This document shows positions 16,274-24,904 of a DNA stretch of 64,000 nucleotides, in pieces. The notes under the pieces are model-generated. The model was not told the DNA's origin. It saw nothing but the letters and a program-made list of their open reading frames with translations, and made no database searches. The stretch is taken from positions 248,001-312,000 of the forward strand of contig NZ_CALPCI010000001.1 in assembly GCF_943192935.1 (NCBI RefSeq). The letters are read 5' to 3'. Numbering within the stretch: position 1 is the stretch's first letter; every line of letters starts with the position of its first letter. Position numbers and translations under genes: made by a program. Source of the stretch: Limosilactobacillus caecicola. GTDB lineage: Bacteria > Bacillota > Bacilli > Lactobacillales > Lactobacillaceae.

Positions 16274-17710
16274 ATGGAAGAATTTAACCGTTTAAGTTCA
16301 GATTGTACGGCGATGATTGTTGGTAAAAAAGCCACCATTGATGGTTCCACCATCATCGCCCGGGATGAAGATGCCCATACCGCCATCAATACCAAAAAAT
16401 TTGTGGTAATTCCCGCGCAAGATTATGACATCACCTATCATTCTAAATATACTGGTTTAGAAGTCCCGCTCAAGGGCCATGGTTACCGCTACACCGCCAC
16501 ACCAAATGGTAATCCTAGCGAAGGTGACTGGTACGAAGCCGGGATCAATGAACAAAACGTCGCCATGTCCGCAACGGAAACGGAACTCACCAACCCCCGC
16601 GTTCTCGGTCACGACCCACTAGTTGACAATGGAATTGCCGAGGACGCAATGGTCAGCCTCGTCCTCCCGTTTATCAAGAGTGCTCGTGAAGGGGTGCAGC
16701 GACTGGGCGACTTAATTGAGCAATACGGAACAGCTGAAAGTAACGGAATTGCCTTTAGTGACCAAGATGAAGTTTGGTATATGGAAACTGCTGGTGGCCA
16801 CCAATGGGTTGCCCAACGGCTCCCAGATGATGCCTACGCAATTTGCCCCAACATCATGGTGATTGAAAACATCGACTTTGGTGATCATGACCACTTTATG
16901 CACTCAACCGGGATTCGTGACTTTGTCAATCAATACCACCTCAACCCCAACCCAATGGACTTTAATTTCCGCAACATTTTTGGTTCCCAAAACGAGGCGG
17001 ATAGCTACTACAACACACCACGGACTTGGTACGGCCAGAAGCTTTTCAACCCTAGTGTCGAACAAGAACCAACTAGCCAAAACATGCCATTCTGTCGCAA
17101 GCCCGAAAAGAAAATCGCCGTGGAGGATGTCCAATTTTTCCTGAGCTCTCATTACAATGGAACCCAGTATGATCCATTCAATACCAACTCCTCTGGTGAC
17201 CAAACAGCCCAAAAAAAGTTCCGGTCCATTGCCCTCGACCGGAACCAAAGCTCTTGCATTTTGCAATTACGTAACGATGTCCCGGCAGAAATGGCGGCCA
17301 TTCAATGGATCGCGTTTGGTTTCTATTGTTATAGTCCTTACGTCCCGTTCTACGCTAACATCGTTGACACACCAGCAAATTACAAGTTTGCTCCTGACAA
17401 ATTCAACTTAGACAGTGCTTACTGGATGTACAAGCTGCTGCCAATCATCATCGAACCAAAGTACCATCAATTTATTAACGAGGTCAATGCTTACCGTGAT
17501 GATGCCCAAAGTTACGTGGTGGGGCGATTAGACGAGGTGGACCGCCAAGCCAAACAACTGACCGGGGCTGAATTGCAAGAATTTTTAACCAATGAAAATA
17601 TCCAAACTGCCGACCACGTCACGGAAGTCACCACCGATTTAATCGACAGTTTAGTCCACCAAAGTTTGTTATCCTCTGACATTTCGTTTAACCTTGGCGA
17701 TGGCCTGTGA
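16274..17710 (+). CDS. C69-family dipeptidase (PepD-like)
   Basis: A 478-residue dipeptidase of family C69, an Ntn-type hydrolase that cleaves dipeptides taken up or released in the cytoplasm. The presumed nucleophile is C11 in SSDCTAMIVGKKATIDG, followed by the typical STIIARDEDAHTA. Further family features are EADSYYNTPRTWYGQ and SSCILQLRN. The ATG at 16274 has AAAGGAG nine bases upstream; an earlier in-frame start lies before this site. TATAAT at 16231-16236 is a likely -10 element. It is monocistronic, with a terminator behind it. Confidence 0.9.
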   Translation: MEEFNRLSSDCTAMIVGKKATIDGSTIIARDEDAHTAINTKKFVVIPAQDYDITYHSKYTGLEVPLKGHGYRYTATPNGNPSEGDWYEAGINEQNVAMSATETELTNPRVLGHDPLVDNGIAEDAMVSLVLPFIKSAREGVQRLGDLIEQYGTAESNGIAFSDQDEVWYMETAGGHQWVAQRLPDDAYAICPNIMVIENIDFGDHDHFMHSTGIRDFVNQYHLNPNPMDFNFRNIFGSQNEADSYYNTPRTWYGQKLFNPSVEQEPTSQNMPFCRKPEKKIAVEDVQFFLSSHYNGTQYDPFNTNSSGDQTAQKKFRSIALDRNQSSCILQLRNDVPAEMAAIQWIAFGFYCYSPYVPFYANIVDTPANYKFAPDKFNLDSAYWMYKLLPIIIEPKYHQFINEVNAYRDDAQSYVVGRLDEVDRQAKQLTGAELQEFLTNENIQTADHVTEVTTDLIDSLVHQSLLSSDISFNLGDGL

Positions 17711-17718
17711 TATCATTC

Positions 17719-17749
17719 GGAGACTGAGTTGACTCGGTCCCCTTTTTTT
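17719..17749 (+). terminator. Terminator after the dipeptidase gene
   Basis: GGAGACTGAG (17719-17728) pairs with CTCGGTCCCC (17733-17742), then seven Ts. Confidence 0.85.
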
Positions 17750-17788
17750 GTGATAATCAAGGGGACCAATTTAACGGAGGATGTAATT

Positions 17789-18436
17789 ATGAATCGGGAA
17801 AACTTAAAGACCCAAGCCAAGTCACTCTTGAGTGGTAATTGGCAGTGGGCCGTGATTTTTTCACTGTTAACCGCCATTATCACCGGGGTAATTTCTGCCC
17901 TTACCGGCGGGATTGGGATGATCGTTGGCGGCTTAATCTTCGCAGGTTACGCGTATACCTTTTTAGACTTTACCGCCGGGCAGCGAGAAAACAACTACTT
18001 TACCGCAATGTTTGCGGCCTTCACCAGTATACGGTTCATTCCCGTCTTTCTTACGTGGTTACTCCAGACGATTTTTACTTTTCTGTGGTCATTACTCCTG
18101 GTGATTCCAGGAATTATCAAGGCCCTTGCGTACTCACAAGCTTTTTACATTGCCAAAGACCTACTGGACTCTGGACAAGAAGTGGCTGCCACTGAAGCAA
18201 TTACAAAAAGTCGCGAATTAATGGACGGCCATAAATGGGAATTCTTCGTTTTACAGTTAAGCTTTTTGGGCTGGGCACTTCTGTGCATTTTCACTTTTGG
18301 CATTGGTTTTCTCTGGTTACGGCCATATATGCAAACTACTAATGCCTTGTACTATCGGCAATTAGCTGGCAACCGTTTCCGGGGGAAGCCAGTCGCAACC
18401 GATGTTAACTTAACCAATGAACCTGAAATGATCTGA
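17789..18436 (+). CDS. DUF975-family membrane protein
   Basis: A 215-residue membrane protein of the DUF975 family, with the characteristic N-terminus MNRENLKTQAKSLLSGNWQWAV and about five hydrophobic segments. The conserved interior helices include VIPGIIKALAYSQAFYIAKD and the repeat region ATEAITKSRELMDGHKWEFF. The start is the ATG after GGAGG at 17789, not the longer frame that begins in the preceding terminator. The function of the family is not established. Single-gene unit, followed by a terminator. Confidence 0.85.
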   Translation: MNRENLKTQAKSLLSGNWQWAVIFSLLTAIITGVISALTGGIGMIVGGLIFAGYAYTFLDFTAGQRENNYFTAMFAAFTSIRFIPVFLTWLLQTIFTFLWSLLLVIPGIIKALAYSQAFYIAKDLLDSGQEVAATEAITKSRELMDGHKWEFFVLQLSFLGWALLCIFTFGIGFLWLRPYMQTTNALYYRQLAGNRFRGKPVATDVNLTNEPEMI

Positions 18437-18439
18437 TTT

Positions 18440-18490
18440 AAAAGGGGCGTGACTACGAAGTCGTAAACAACTTCTGTCACGTCCCTTTTT
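18440..18490. terminator. Bidirectional terminator
   Basis: AAAAGGGGCGTGAC pairs with GTCACGTCCCTTTT across a long loop, between two convergent genes. Confidence 0.8.
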
Positions 18491-18499
18491 TACAATCTT

Positions 18500-19153
18500 C
18501 TACTTCCGATTATAGTATTCAAACCGGATATCATCATCAGTCATCACTAGTTTAGACAAACTCCCGTTGGCTGGGCGTTCCGTAATATCATATTGGCCTT
18601 CACCGTAACGTTCGACGATACTCAAACAGGTATTCCCATGGCTCACCCACAAAACGTTTGCATTGTCCGGTAAATCCGCGTCACGAATCAATGCGATCCC
18701 TTTGCCCATCCGCGCCCAGTACTGCTGGTTATTTTCCGCATCGTGGAATGGATCCGCATCATGAAGCCAGTCTTTGGCAGTCCCAATTGAATGCTTCGTA
18801 ACAATCTCTTTAAAAGTCTTTAGGCCATGTGGGGCCCCTGCCATGTACCAAGCCTGGTCCATATTGGTTCCCTCATATACCCCATAAAATTCTTCACGAA
18901 AGTATGGTGACACGGTCGGTTTGTTAACCGAGTCAGCTTCATTCAAATCTAAAATGGTTTGACAAGTTTCGATCGCCCGCGGTAAATCCGAGCAAAAAGC
19001 CGCATCGAAATGGGTCGTCTTTAATCGTTCAGCGACCTGCTGGGCGTCTTGCTGCCCTTTTTCAGTTAACGGCGAATTACTCCACCCCTGTAATTTGTTG
19101 TAGATATTATAGTAAGTTTGTCCATGACGTACTAAAAATAGATTTCGTTTCAT
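18500..19153 (-). CDS. Histidine phosphatase family protein (phosphoglycerate mutase-like)
   Basis: A 217-residue histidine phosphatase. The catalytic RHGQT motif puts the phospho-accepting histidine at residue 10; the second histidine is in VSHGNTCLS. It has the LQGWSNSPLTEKGQQDA and SDLPRAIETCQTI blocks of cofactor-dependent mutase-like phosphatases. The ATG at 19153 has AAAGGA upstream; the longer frame upstream is unlikely. The substrate is unknown. A second member of the family is encoded at 60855-61517. Confidence 0.88.
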   Translation of the reverse strand: MKRNLFLVRHGQTYYNIYNKLQGWSNSPLTEKGQQDAQQVAERLKTTHFDAAFCSDLPRAIETCQTILDLNEADSVNKPTVSPYFREEFYGVYEGTNMDQAWYMAGAPHGLKTFKEIVTKHSIGTAKDWLHDADPFHDAENNQQYWARMGKGIALIRDADLPDNANVLWVSHGNTCLSIVERYGEGQYDITERPANGSLSKLVMTDDDIRFEYYNRK

Positions 19154-19323
19154 TCCCACCAACGTCCTTTCTAAATCTAGCATCATTCTACCACCAATCA
19201 GAATCATTAAGATTAGGCTACATTTTATCTAGGCGTACTGAACCTTTTTATAATGTGTTAAAATAGGGAGCGTTGAAAAAATCGACTTTAGATCAAATTC
19301 TGGAACTGCGAGGATATTTCCTA

Positions 19324-21453
19324 ATGAAAAAACTAGGTCAACTTGTGGACACCCGGATTGGCTTTTGTGGCCTTCTGGTCGTCCTTTTTTGGTTGAAGAC
19401 GCTCCTGGCGTACTTTACCGATTTCAAACTAGGCGCCACTGGGATTGTGCAGTACGGCATCCTACTATTTAATCCGTTAGCAACCACAATTTTCCTATTT
19501 AGTCTGGCGTTTTATTTCAAGCGTTCCCGCTTTTTTTACCCAGTCTTGATGGGGATTGATATTTTAAACACCTTATTGTTGTATTTAAACGTCATTTACT
19601 ATCGTGAGTTTACTGACTTCATGACCATCGCAACGATGACGGGGTACTCAAAGGTGAACCAAGGATTAAGCGGTAGTTCACTCGCCTTAACCAACGTGCA
19701 CGACCTCCTTTATTGGGCCGATATTGTCATTATTCTGTTATTAATGCTCTTCCGAGTGATCAAGTTTGACCCTCGCGCAATTAGTCACCGGCTCGCCTTT
19801 TCCTTCACCTCATTATCAGTCCTACTGTTTGGCCTCAACTTAATGGTGGCGGAATTCAGCCGTCCCCAATTATTAAGTCGGACCTTTGACCGTTCCTACA
19901 TCGTTAAATACCTCGGGATCGATGCTTTTACTGGTTACGACTTAGTAAAGTCTCAACATATCGATAATATGCGAAAGAGCGCTAAACGTTCTGAAATGAT
20001 CGCAGTTAAAAAATTTACTGATCAGCACTTTGCCCCGGCCAACCCGAAAATGTTCGGTATTGCTAAGGGCCGGAATGTCATCGTCATTCACCTGGAAAGT
20101 TTCCAACAATTTTTGATTGACAAAAAGATCAATGGTCAAGAAGTGACCCCATTCTTAAATTCCTTGTACCACGGAAGCAACACCTATGCCTTTGATAATT
20201 TCTTCCACCAAGTTGGTCAAGGAAAGACTTCTGATGCGGAAAACATGCTGGAAACGAGCACTTTTGGGTTATCCCAAGGTTCCTTGTTTGCCACATTAGG
20301 TAGTGACAACACCTTTGAAGCTGCCCCCGCAATCCTCAACCAACGGGCTGGCTATACCAGCGCGGTATTCCACGGAAATGTCGCTAGTTTCTGGAACCGG
20401 AATAACGTCTACAAGAATCTTGGCTACCAATACTTCTTCGACGCTAGTTATTATGATACGTCCGGTGATAAAGCTACTGGGTATGGTTTAAAGGACAAGC
20501 TGTTGTTTGCTAACTCAATTAAGTACTTACAAAACCTCCAGCAACCGTTCTACGTGAAGTTCTTAACCGTTTCTAACCACTTCCCATTCACCATTGATGA
20601 TGAGGATAAGGATTCCAATTTCCAAACCACCAATACCGGTGATTCAAACATTGATGGCTACTTTGAAACGGCCCACTATTTAGACCAATCACTCCAAGAA
20701 TTCTTTGCTTACCTGAAAAAGACCGGGTTAGATAAAAAGTCGATCATCATGATTTACGGTGACCACTACGGAATTTCTAACTCCGAAAACAAAACCTTGG
20801 CTAGTGTTTTGGGCAAGAGTTCTGATAGCTGGACCGACTTTGATAATGCTCAATTACAACGGGTTCCATTAATGTTTGTAATTCCCGGATCTGGTGGTCA
20901 CGGTGGTATTTACCATACTTATGGTGGTGAAATTGACGTTCTGCCAACGTTGCTCCACCTTCTGGGAATTAGTTCCAAGCGTTACATCATGTTTGGTACC
21001 GACCTCTTTAGTTCCAAGCATAGTCAAACCGTGGCCTTCAGAAACCACGATTTTGTGACCCCTAATTACACCAGTATCAGTGGCACAATTTACAATAATA
21101 AAACCGGAAAAGTCGCTAAACTAACTAAAGCGCAAAAGAAGCGTTTGAAAGCGGCACAAAAATTAGTGAATAAAGAATTGAGTCTTTCCGATTCACTCAA
21201 CGAAAAGAACCTCTTACGCTTCTACACACCAAAGGGCTTTAAGAAGGTTAACCCGAAGAACTACAATTACTCCAACGGCCTGAAGAAAGCCAAAGCAATC
21301 GAAAAGAAGAAGGGTAAGAAATCAACCAGCATCTATAGTGAAAATGGTAATAAGTCCACCGTTAGTGACTACTCAACGAATGCTCCTGAACAAAAGCACT
21401 CTAAGACTGATTCTAACCGGATTAAGATTACCAACCCAGATGGGAATAATTAA
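19324..21453 (+). CDS. Lipoteichoic acid synthase (LtaS family)
   Basis: A 709-residue membrane enzyme that polymerises glycerol-phosphate from phosphatidylglycerol for lipoteichoic acid. It has five membrane helices within the first 180 residues, a linker, then an extracellular sulfatase-type domain. The catalytic threonine is T302 in QGKTSDAE, with metal ligands E258 in IHLES and the later IYGDHYG. The C-terminal 90 residues are rich in lysine and serine and look disordered, which may bind the wall polymer. I start at the ATG at 19324, nine bases after GAGGA. Terminator downstream. Confidence 0.92.
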   Translation: MKKLGQLVDTRIGFCGLLVVLFWLKTLLAYFTDFKLGATGIVQYGILLFNPLATTIFLFSLAFYFKRSRFFYPVLMGIDILNTLLLYLNVIYYREFTDFMTIATMTGYSKVNQGLSGSSLALTNVHDLLYWADIVIILLLMLFRVIKFDPRAISHRLAFSFTSLSVLLFGLNLMVAEFSRPQLLSRTFDRSYIVKYLGIDAFTGYDLVKSQHIDNMRKSAKRSEMIAVKKFTDQHFAPANPKMFGIAKGRNVIVIHLESFQQFLIDKKINGQEVTPFLNSLYHGSNTYAFDNFFHQVGQGKTSDAENMLETSTFGLSQGSLFATLGSDNTFEAAPAILNQRAGYTSAVFHGNVASFWNRNNVYKNLGYQYFFDASYYDTSGDKATGYGLKDKLLFANSIKYLQNLQQPFYVKFLTVSNHFPFTIDDEDKDSNFQTTNTGDSNIDGYFETAHYLDQSLQEFFAYLKKTGLDKKSIIMIYGDHYGISNSENKTLASVLGKSSDSWTDFDNAQLQRVPLMFVIPGSGGHGGIYHTYGGEIDVLPTLLHLLGISSKRYIMFGTDLFSSKHSQTVAFRNHDFVTPNYTSISGTIYNNKTGKVAKLTKAQKKRLKAAQKLVNKELSLSDSLNEKNLLRFYTPKGFKKVNPKNYNYSNGLKKAKAIEKKKGKKSTSIYSENGNKSTVSDYSTNAPEQKHSKTDSNRIKITNPDGNN

Positions 21454-21459
21454 ATCATT

Positions 21460-21501
21460 ATGCGCGATGAAAATCTGTACTGACTTTCATCGCGCATTTT
21501 G
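21460..21501 (+). terminator. Terminator of the lipoteichoic acid synthase gene
   Basis: ATGCGCGATGAAA (21460-21472) pairs perfectly with TTTCATCGCGCAT (21485-21497), then TTTTG. Confidence 0.88.
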
Positions 21502-21554
21502 TATTTCCCAGGAAATATCATGTTATACTTACTTAATATAAGGAGGACTGTCCA

Positions 21555-22220
21555 ATGGATAAACCGGAAATTCAACAACTGATTTTGCAAAACGCGCACC
21601 GCCGTTATGCTACTAAAAAGTACGACCCTAATAAACACATTCCTGACGACGATTGGCAAACCATTCTTGAGGTGGGCCGTCTGTCACCAAGTTCGTTTGG
21701 CTATGAACCTTGGCAATTTGTTGCCCTCAACAACGAAGCTGCCCGTCAGGCGATCAAACCGTTTGCCTGGGGTGCTGCCAACAGTATTGCCGGTGCTGAT
21801 AAGTTGCTCGTCATTTTAGCCCGTAAAAACGTCACCTACGATAGTGAATATGTTGAACACATGGTGAATGACATCAAGCACAAAGACTACTCACCAACTT
21901 CAGCAGTTTCCCAAAACTTCAAGACGTTTCAGGAGGACGACCTTGGCCTCCAAACACCTGCTGATGTTTTTCAATGGGCGGTTCGCCAGTGCTACATTGC
22001 AATGGCGAATATGCTAAATGCTGCAGCAGCGTTGGACATTGATTCTTGTCCGATCGAAGGCTTCAACTATGCAAAAATGAATCAGTTTATGGCTGACCAC
22101 CACTACATGGATCCGACCATGTGGGGAGTGGCCGTGATGGCCAGTTTTGGCTATCGTAACCAAGAGATTACCCCAAAGGTTCGTCAGCCACTTGCTGATA
22201 TTTACAAAGAAATCAATTAA
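21555..22220 (+). CDS. Nitroreductase-family NAD(P)H oxidoreductase
   Basis: A 221-residue FMN-dependent nitroreductase-family protein. The flavin-binding N-terminus HRRYATKKYDPNKHIPDDD and the RLSPSSFGYEPWQF block are typical, as is DSCPIEGFNYAKMNQF near the C-terminus. Family members reduce nitro compounds, quinones or dihydropteridines. The ATG follows AAGGAGG. It is a single-gene unit ending at a strong bidirectional hairpin. Confidence 0.9.
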   Translation: MDKPEIQQLILQNAHRRYATKKYDPNKHIPDDDWQTILEVGRLSPSSFGYEPWQFVALNNEAARQAIKPFAWGAANSIAGADKLLVILARKNVTYDSEYVEHMVNDIKHKDYSPTSAVSQNFKTFQEDDLGLQTPADVFQWAVRQCYIAMANMLNAAAALDIDSCPIEGFNYAKMNQFMADHHYMDPTMWGVAVMASFGYRNQEITPKVRQPLADIYKEIN

Positions 22221-22222
22221 AA

Positions 22223-22257
22223 AACAGGTGGAACTGCTTAGTGTGGTTCCACCTGTT
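22223..22257. terminator. Bidirectional terminator
   Basis: AACAGGTGGAAC pairs with GGTTCCACCTGTT, between convergent nitroreductase and ferredoxin reductase genes. Confidence 0.85.
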
Positions 22258-22266
22258 TCTTTGCGA

Positions 22267-23262
22267 TTAACGATTAATTTTCAGCGAAGAACTATGGGTC
22301 GCCATCCGTTTGTCCGGATAAAGCTTTTTTGCTAAAGCATTAATAGCGATCGGCCCTTCACCGAGGCCAGTTGCAATCAATGGTGCCTTACCAGGATACG
22401 TATTACCATCACCAATTGCATACACTCCTGGAACACTAGTGGCCATCGTGGAATCAACCCGAATTAAGTGTCGATCCGTTGCGAGATCAAGTGACCAATC
22501 ACTTAAGGCCGCATTATTAGCCGTAAATCCATAATTAACCAGTACATGATCGACATTTAAAGTCGTTTCATCATCGCTACGCATCTTTTTTAATTGCAGT
22601 GTCAGCGTCCCGTCCGCTGCCTGGCTAATTTCCCGTGGTAAATACGGTGTTCGTAATTGCACCGTTGATTCTTTCAGTCGGGACAACGTCATTGGGAGAC
22701 CCCGGAATTGGTCTCGCCGATGAACCAAATACACTTGCTCAGCTACCGGTTCCAACATCATGGCCATATCCATCGCTGAATTACCACCCCCGAGCACGGC
22801 AACCCGTTGGTGAGCAAAGTCAGCTTTGTGTTGAACAAAATAGTGGATTCTTTGTGGATCGACCTGTTCCACCCCGTTCACCGCGAGTGGACGTGGCGAA
22901 AATGCACCATTACCCAGGGCAATCACGACGGCCTTAGTCTGTGATTGTCCTTGATTAGTCTTAATTAAGAAACCATCATTAGTTTGTTCAACCTCCGCCA
23001 CCGTGGTCTCAAGTGACTGGTCAATATCGACAATGGCCAGTTGTTCTTCTAAATCGGCGATCAGCTGTTCTCCAGTCACACCTGGCTTGCCGGCAACGTC
23101 CCAGATCTGCTTTTCCGGATACAGTGCCCGTACTTGACCACCTAATTGTGGTAAGGCTTCGATCAGTTGTGTTTTTAGTTCATGCAATCCAGCATAAAAG
23201 GCAGCAAACATGCCTGCCGGACCGCCACCAATGATGGTGACATCGTAAAGTGGTTCTTTCAT
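22267..23262 (-). CDS. Ferredoxin/flavodoxin--NADP+ reductase, type 2 (thioredoxin reductase-like)
   Basis: A 331-residue flavoprotein with two dinucleotide folds: FAD at IIGGGPAGMFAAFYAG (residues 10-25) and NADPH at VAVLGGGNSAMDMA (about 155-168). It lacks the CxxC active site of thioredoxin reductase, which is the hallmark of the type 2 ferredoxin--NADP+ reductases of Gram-positive bacteria. The C-terminal GVYAIGDGNTYPGKAPLIATGLGEG is diagnostic. It probably passes electrons between NADPH and a ferredoxin or flavodoxin. Single-gene unit. Confidence 0.92.
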   Translation of the reverse strand: MKEPLYDVTIIGGGPAGMFAAFYAGLHELKTQLIEALPQLGGQVRALYPEKQIWDVAGKPGVTGEQLIADLEEQLAIVDIDQSLETTVAEVEQTNDGFLIKTNQGQSQTKAVVIALGNGAFSPRPLAVNGVEQVDPQRIHYFVQHKADFAHQRVAVLGGGNSAMDMAMMLEPVAEQVYLVHRRDQFRGLPMTLSRLKESTVQLRTPYLPREISQAADGTLTLQLKKMRSDDETTLNVDHVLVNYGFTANNAALSDWSLDLATDRHLIRVDSTMATSVPGVYAIGDGNTYPGKAPLIATGLGEGPIAINALAKKLYPDKRMATHSSSLKINR

Positions 23263-23324
23263 AGGCTTTCTACCTCTCCATTATTCAAAGGATATTGAAC
23301 TAATTGTAACATGACATTATTCAG

Positions 23325-23339
23325 GATGTTCTGAACATC
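23325..23339. promoter_or_regulatory. Inverted repeat GATGTTCTGAACATC upstream of the nucleoside hydrolase gene
   Basis: Arms of seven bases around a single C, in the divergent region between the reductase and hydrolase genes. It resembles an operator; the protein that would bind is unknown. Confidence 0.35.
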
Positions 23340-23431
23340 GAAAACGCTCTCGTAAAATTTTGATTGTATTTTCGTGCAAAATCGCGTAAAATAGAGGTGC
23401 ATTCAAATAATTTATTTATGGAGGTAGGGTT

Positions 23432-24394
23432 ATGGCCACTAAAAAGATGATTTTGGATTTGGATACCGGTGTTGATGACGCATTAGCCATTGCTTATGCG
23501 ACAGCGGCCCCTGATGTTGACTTAATCGGGATCGTTTCATCATATGGTAACAATCTCCTGGACGTTTGTGCACAAAACAGTTTAAAGCTCCTCGAATTAC
23601 TGGGACAAACCGATGTCCCGGTTTACAAGGGACTCCCTCATTCCAGCACCAGCGACCACTTTGATGTCATGCAAGTATCGTTAGACATCCATGGTAACAA
23701 TGGGATTGGTGAAGTTGAACTACCAGATCCCCAACGCCAAGTCGAAAGTGAATCCGGGGTTGATTTCTACATTGAGGCTGCCCATAAGTACGGCAAAGAC
23801 CTGATCATTGTACCAACTGGTCCAATGACCAACTTAGCTGCTGCCTTAGAAAAGGATCCTTCGATTGCTAAACTAATCGGTAACGTCACCTTCATGGGTG
23901 GGGCTTTGACCGTGGAAGGAAACGTCACTGGCGCTGCAGAAGCCAACATTAACCAAGACGCTGAAGCCGCTAACGTTGTGTTGTCCAATCCTGACTTGCC
24001 ATTAACAATGGTTGGCCTTGATGTGACCCTGCGGACCCTGCTTACCAAGAAGGAAACCCAACAATGGCGTGACCTCGGTACTGCCGCCGGAAAAGCCTAC
24101 GCTGACTTAACTGACTTTTACATCGATGCTTACTACAACCTGGACATCGACAAGAACGGTTGTGCTCTCCACGACCCATTAGCCGTTGGGGTCTCATTAG
24201 ATCCTAGTTTTGTTCAAACTATCAGCCTCTTTATGAAGGTTGTTTATGAAGGAGCGGATTATGGTCGGACCGTTGGTAACAACGCGAAGTTAAATGATCC
24301 TAATCCAAACGTCAAGGTGGCAGTCAACGTTGACAAGGAACGTTACTTAAAGACCTTTATGGATTACTTAACCAACCTCTTCAAAGAACACTAA
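23432..24394 (+). CDS. Nucleoside hydrolase (IunH family)
   Basis: A 320-residue calcium-dependent nucleoside N-ribohydrolase. The N-terminal metal site DLDTGVDDALAIAYA (about residues 8-22) and the middle PTGPMTNLAAAL block are diagnostic; HDPLAVGVSLDPS near residue 250 supplies the last metal ligand. It releases ribose from purine or pyrimidine nucleosides, so it can feed the ribose genes at 4-7 kb. The ATG follows GGAGG. Single-gene unit ending in a hairpin with seven Ts. Confidence 0.93.
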   Translation: MATKKMILDLDTGVDDALAIAYATAAPDVDLIGIVSSYGNNLLDVCAQNSLKLLELLGQTDVPVYKGLPHSSTSDHFDVMQVSLDIHGNNGIGEVELPDPQRQVESESGVDFYIEAAHKYGKDLIIVPTGPMTNLAAALEKDPSIAKLIGNVTFMGGALTVEGNVTGAAEANINQDAEAANVVLSNPDLPLTMVGLDVTLRTLLTKKETQQWRDLGTAAGKAYADLTDFYIDAYYNLDIDKNGCALHDPLAVGVSLDPSFVQTISLFMKVVYEGADYGRTVGNNAKLNDPNPNVKVAVNVDKERYLKTFMDYLTNLFKEH

Positions 24395-24405
24395 TCAAAT
24401 TAATG

Positions 24406-24431
24406 AGCTCGCCATTCGGCGGGCTTTTTTT
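24406..24431 (+). terminator. Terminator of the nucleoside hydrolase gene
   Basis: AGCTCGCC, loop ATTC, GGCGGGCT, then seven Ts. Confidence 0.88.
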
Positions 24432-24548
24432 GTGTCCAACAGCCCACGGAAAGTTATTTATTATTTGTAAGTGTCGCTTTAATTATTTTTTAGACCACGC
24501 TCTGTGGTTAGGCAATTCACAAATTCCACCCGATTCTTTTCTAGGTCT

Positions 24549-24674
24549 TGTGGATGATTTGACTTTAATCCACAACATCTTGTGGATAACCCTATTTTTG
24601 TCCACAGCTTATCTCACAAGTCCCGTTATAACAGCCTTCCTAGCTATCGATTAGTTGTGCACAATTTATCCACA
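24549..24674. other. Cluster of DnaA boxes in a gene-free gap
   Basis: Within 126 bases there are two perfect DnaA boxes, TTATCCACA (24581-24589 on the minus strand and 24666-24674 on the plus strand). Four more differ from the TTATNCACA consensus by one base: 24549-24557 (minus), 24566-24574, 24598-24606 and the palindromic TTGTGCACA at 24655-24663. The gap (24432-24745) has no convincing gene. dnaA and dnaN are not in the window, so this is not the usual origin arrangement. A DnaA titration or timing site, like the Bacillus DnaA-box clusters, is the likeliest reading; this is inference. Confidence 0.7.
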
Positions 24675-24749
24675 CCCTGTTGATTTCTTTGCTCATCTTG
24701 CGTTACTGACCCGTTTTCGGTATGATAAACGTAAAATGTAATTATCTTT

Positions 24750-24891
24750 GTCTGGGGTGCCATTGGCTGAGAAATACCCATCGAACCTGCTCTGGTTAAG
24801 ACCAGCGAAGGGAGATCACAAGATTAGCAATCAATGATCACGATTAATGAACACCCTGCGGACACTTTTTTGGCCACCAGGGTGTTTTTTT
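24750..24891 (+). promoter_or_regulatory. TPP riboswitch (THI element) with terminator
   Basis: The aptamer carries GGGGTGCC, GGCTGAGA, ACCC, GAACCTG and the final CCAGCGAAGGGA, in order, matching the TPP riboswitch core. A terminator follows: ACACCCTG (24851-24858) pairs with CAGGGTGT (24878-24885) before seven Ts. It precedes an ECF-type transporter operon and marks that operon as thiamine-related. Confidence 0.95.
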
Positions 24892-24904
24892 ATGAGGTTG
24901 CATG

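Noticed and set aside
24403-24654. 83-codon frame after the nucleoside hydrolase gene
   Set aside because: It starts inside the terminator hairpin and covers the DnaA boxes; composition is not protein-like.
24549-24674. Possible chromosomal origin (oriC)
   Set aside because: DnaA boxes are present but dnaA, dnaN and other typical origin neighbours are not, so I report a DnaA-box cluster only.
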